Part shown: positions 62,047 to 64,000 of the stretch, piece after piece
Layout: each line of letters opens with the position of its first letter
How positions within the stretch are numbered: the stretch's first letter is position 1
DNA from: Mesorhizobium sangaii
GTDB taxonomy: Bacteria; Pseudomonadota; Alphaproteobacteria; Rhizobiales; Rhizobiaceae
Reading direction: 5' to 3'
DNA length: 64,000 bases
Assembly (NCBI RefSeq): GCF_014207355.1
Contig: NZ_JACHEF010000002.1
Coordinates: 744,001 to 808,000 of the forward strand
Notes under the pieces: model-generated
What the model saw: only the letters and a program-made list of their open reading frames with translations
Database searches by the model: none
Told to the model about the DNA's origin: nothing
Program-made: the position numbers and the translations under genes

Positions 62047-62702
62047 ACGCTCTGAACAACACAATGATCGGCACCGAACTGTTTACGCGCGGGTGGATCT
62101 TCATCCGCGGCGTGCCGGCGATGAAGTTCCTGCCGCCGGAAGGGCCGCCCGAAATCGCCTTTGCCGGCCGCTCGAATGTCGGCAAGTCGTCGCTGATCAA
62201 CGCGCTGGTCAATCAGAAGGGGCTGGCGCGCACCTCCAACACGCCGGGGCGCACGCAGGAGCTCAACTATTTCGTGCCGGATGGATTTTCGGGCGAGGGC
62301 GCCGACCTGCCGCCCCTGGCTCTGGTCGACATGCCGGGCTACGGCTACGCCACCGCGCCGAAGGAGAAGGTCGACGAGTGGACCAAGCTGGTCTTCGACT
62401 ATCTCAAGGGCCGGGTCACGCTGAAGCGGGTCTACGTGCTGATCGACGCTCGCCACGGCATCAAGGCCAAGGACGACGAAGTGCTGTCGCTGCTAGACAA
62501 GGCGGCGGTGTCCTACCAGATCGTGCTGACCAAGACCGACAAGATCAAGGCTGCCGGCGTGCCGCGGCTGATCGAGGAGACGCTGGCAAAGATCAAGAAG
62601 CGGCCGGCGGCGTTTCCGTTCGTCCTGGCGACGTCGTCGGAAAAGGCCGAGGGCCTCGAGGAGTTGCAGGCCGCCATCGTGCTTGCCGCCAATGGTGGCT
62701 AG
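62043..62702 (+). CDS. engB: Ribosome biogenesis GTPase EngB (YihA/YsxC)
   Basis: Essential GTPase for 50S assembly, 219 residues. G1 is GRSNVGKSS (about 42-50), G2 Thr is in [10 protein letters not shown]3 is DMPGYGYA, G4 is TKTDK and G5 is TSSEK. A TTG start at 62043 is proposed: GGAGG lies 7 nt upstream and the frame opens [10 protein letters not shown]. In related genomes it lies close to yidC; here about 5.4 kb of efflux and hypothetical genes intervene. Confidence 0.95.
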   Translation: MNALNNTMIGTELFTRGWIFIRGVPAMKFLPPEGPPEIAFAGRSNVGKSSLINALVNQKGLARTSNTPGRTQELNYFVPDGFSGEGADLPPLALVDMPGYGYATAPKEKVDEWTKLVFDYLKGRVTLKRVYVLIDARHGIKAKDDEVLSLLDKAAVSYQIVLTKTDKIKAAGVPRLIEETLAKIKKRPAAFPFVLATSSEKAEGLEELQAAIVLAANGG

Positions 62703-62818
62703 AGCATGATCCCGAAAAGTGGATTCCGGTTTTCGGAAAAGATCATGCCCAACAGACAAGCAATTCCAGGAAAAGTGTGGAACGGGTTTTCCGTCCGCAA
62801 TTGCTTAAAGACAAATAG
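62703..62818. repeat. Dispersed AGAGCATGATC / GCAATTCC repeat, copy 2
   Basis: Begins AGAGCATGATCCCGAAAAG and contains the inverted partner TTTTCGGAAAAGATCATGC (a 15-bp imperfect stem), then AAGCAATTCCAGGAAAAGTG related to the element at 19328-19456. It fills the gap between convergent engB and tetR and could act as a bidirectional terminator. Confidence 0.8.
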
Positions 62819-63553
62819 CTAGGGCCGAGCCTCGATCGCAATCGTCTGGTGGCTTTCTTCCGCGGCAAGGCTTTCGGTGCCGTAGGCCTTCAGGAACATG
62901 CCGACGCCGGACCTGACGATGTGGTCGATCTCATCCTGGCTCGGAGCCTTGGTGCGGTAGGCGAAGATACACTGGCGGAAAAGACCGGCCAGGCACAGTT
63001 CAGTGAACTGGTAGGCGGCAAGATCGACATCGTCGATCCGCAGCAAGCCGCGCTCGATGGCGGCATCGAGAAACGCCGCGACCTTGTCATGGCCGCGTTT
63101 GGGGCCTCGCTCGTAAAAACGCGCGCCAAGCTCGGGTATCCGGTCGGATGCGCCGATCACCGTGCGCTGCGCCTGGATGACCTTGGCCGACGTGATCTTG
63201 AGGGCAAGCACCTTGCCGAACTTGACCAGCGTCTCGCGCAGGTCGTCGGCATTGTCCAGCACGTCATACATGTTCTTGAAGATCGTGCCGCGCTCTTCCT
63301 CGATCAGCGCTTCGAACAGTTCCTCCTTGTTGGCGAAGTAGACATAGATGGTGCCTTTGGAGACGCCGGCTTCGCGCGTGATGTCGTTCATCGACGCAGC
63401 CTCGAAACCCTTGTCGATGAACACTCGACGGGCGCCCTCGATGATCTGGCTGCGCTTGACCGGATCCTGGCCTGCCGCCGGGCGGCCACGGCGCGCATGG
63501 TCCAGCAGGTCGCCGCACGGGTCGGTTTCGACGTTAGGCTGAGTCTCAACCAT
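62819..63553 (-). CDS. TetR-family repressor
   Basis: Repressor of 244 residues. After an N-terminal extension of about 30 residues the HTH reads IIEGARRVFIDKGFEAASMN, DITREAGVSKGTIYVYFANK. The C-terminal half is helical and ligand-binding, similar to efflux repressors of the AcrR/TetR_C-type. ATG at 63553 is used; a GTG three codons earlier is possible. It is divergent from an EmrA-like adaptor gene, and two palindromes in the gap are likely operators. Confidence 0.92.
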   Translation of the reverse strand: MVETQPNVETDPCGDLLDHARRGRPAAGQDPVKRSQIIEGARRVFIDKGFEAASMNDITREAGVSKGTIYVYFANKEELFEALIEEERGTIFKNMYDVLDNADDLRETLVKFGKVLALKITSAKVIQAQRTVIGASDRIPELGARFYERGPKRGHDKVAAFLDAAIERGLLRIDDVDLAAYQFTELCLAGLFRQCIFAYRTKAPSQDEIDHIVRSGVGMFLKAYGTESLAAEESHQTIAIEARP

Positions 63554-63575
63554 AAAGGTCACACCTCGAAAATAA

Positions 63576-63595
63576 TTCGAACCAATCGGTTCGAT
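63576..63595. promoter_or_regulatory. Candidate TetR operator 1 (CGAACC-AATC-GGTTCG)
   Basis: A perfect 6-bp inverted repeat with 4-bp centre, 25 bp upstream of the tetR start. It shares the GAACC/GGTTC half-sites with operator 2, supporting binding by one protein. Confidence 0.65.
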
Positions 63596-63641
63596 TGCAC
63601 TTGATATGGTCCTGTTTCCGCGCTATGTCAACGGCCGGATC

Positions 63642-63655
63642 GAACCGAACGGTTC
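63642..63655. promoter_or_regulatory. Candidate TetR operator 2 (GAACC-GAAC-GGTTC)
   Basis: A perfect 5-bp inverted repeat with a 4-bp centre, 30 bp before the divergent adaptor gene and 66 bp from operator 1. Same half-sites as operator 1. Confidence 0.65.
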
Positions 63656-63685
63656 AGTATCATAGCTTTATTTTAGAGAGATGTC

Positions 63686-64000
63686 ATGTCCTCGAATGCG
63701 CCAACCACCGCCGAAGTCCGTCCTTTCCCCAATGCCAAGATCGCCCCGGCGACGGAAGCACCCGAAGTGCCTTTCCAGCCTGCGGTCAGCACGCCGGTGG
63801 AAGTGCCAGCCAAGAAGAAGCGCTCGGTGCGCTCGTTTCTGCTGCCGATCATCGGCGTTGCCTTGCTGAGCGCCGGCGCCTGGTACGGTTACAACTACTG
63901 GACCACGGGCCGCTTCATGATCTCCACGGACGACGCCTATGTCCAGGCCGACATGGCGTTCATCTCGCCCAAGATTTCCGGCTATGTCGATCAGGTCAAG
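63686..64000 (+). CDS. HlyD/EmrA-family efflux adaptor, N-terminus (cut by window edge)
   Basis: The first 105 residues are present. A Pro/Ala-rich cytoplasmic tail is followed by a helix (SFLLPIIGVALLSAGAWYG) and the start of the lipoyl domain (STDDAYVQADMAFISPKISG), the EmrA/HlyD pattern with the DDAYVQ signature. The ATG at 63686 follows GAGAG; a nearby ATG at 63681 is in another frame. It is probably the first gene of a second efflux operon controlled by the divergent TetR repressor. Confidence 0.93.
   Translation, partial: MSSNAPTTAEVRPFPNAKIAPATEAPEVPFQPAVSTPVEVPAKKKRSVRSFLLPIIGVALLSAGAWYGYNYWTTGRFMISTDDAYVQADMAFISPKISGYVDQVK

Overview
The window is a GC-rich alphaproteobacterial chromosome segment. 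It is most likely from Mesorhizobium or a close relative in the Phyllobacteriaceae. This rests on the rpmH-rnpA-yidC and engB genes, a DUF1127 protein, the very dense set of APC/ABC/IclR/GntR/AraC catabolic loci, and intergenic palindromic repeats of a kind common in rhizobia. Genus is an inference from style and content, since no database search was possible. No insertion sequence, phage, CRISPR array or rRNA was seen. One tRNA gene (Arg, ACG) is present.

Layout. (1) 1-9.3 kb: two divergent operons around an IclR regulator. Leftward are an APC permease and an aldehyde dehydrogenase (cut by the window edge). Rightward are IclR, a UPF0261/Tm-1-like protein, a HAD hydrolase, an omega-aminotransferase, a second class-III PLP enzyme that looks like an O-phosphoamine phospho-lyase, and a small-molecule kinase. 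The set reads as uptake and breakdown of an amino-alcohol or amine whose identity is unknown. (2) 9.3-17.8 kb: a 4-hydroxyphenylacetate/homoprotocatechuate (hpa) catabolic cluster: hpaH, an hpaG-like gene, hpaD, hpaE and hpaF leftward from MarR-type hpaR; hpaC and hpaB leftward from AraC-type hpaA. The aldolase HpaI is not in the window. (3) 17.8-29.3 kb: a winged-helix/TolB-like/TPR regulator, a DUF1127 protein, a ketopantoate-reductase-like enzyme with an acyl-CoA (perhaps oxalyl-CoA) ligase, then a polyamine-type ABC transporter with a gamma-glutamyltransferase, divergent from a GntR/FCD regulator.

(4) 29.4-52.1 kb: a mosaic accessory-looking stretch of small units, each with its own regulator or none: SDRs, an aldo/keto reductase, a DJ-1/PfpI protein, an antibiotic-biosynthesis-monooxygenase-fold protein, YdhR, DUF302, two paralogous secreted alpha/beta hydrolases, AraC, HxlR and LysR regulators, two class-III cyclases, and an L,D-transpeptidase with an OmpA-like lipoprotein. 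Two gene remnants (MFS, AraC) lie here. A family of short palindromic repeats that resemble the 3' end and trailer of a tRNA is scattered only through this stretch and ends in a half-copy fused to the tRNA-Arg gene at 52.1 kb. This is the most unusual signal in the window.

(5) 52.2-64 kb: an orphan histidine kinase, then the housekeeping block rpmH-rnpA-yidC. This is separated from engB by a fasciclin protein, an EmrAB-type efflux operon with a MarR repressor, and an acetyltransferase. After engB comes a TetR repressor divergent from a second EmrA-like adaptor that runs off the window. Both efflux loci carry visible palindromic operators in front of the repressor gene.
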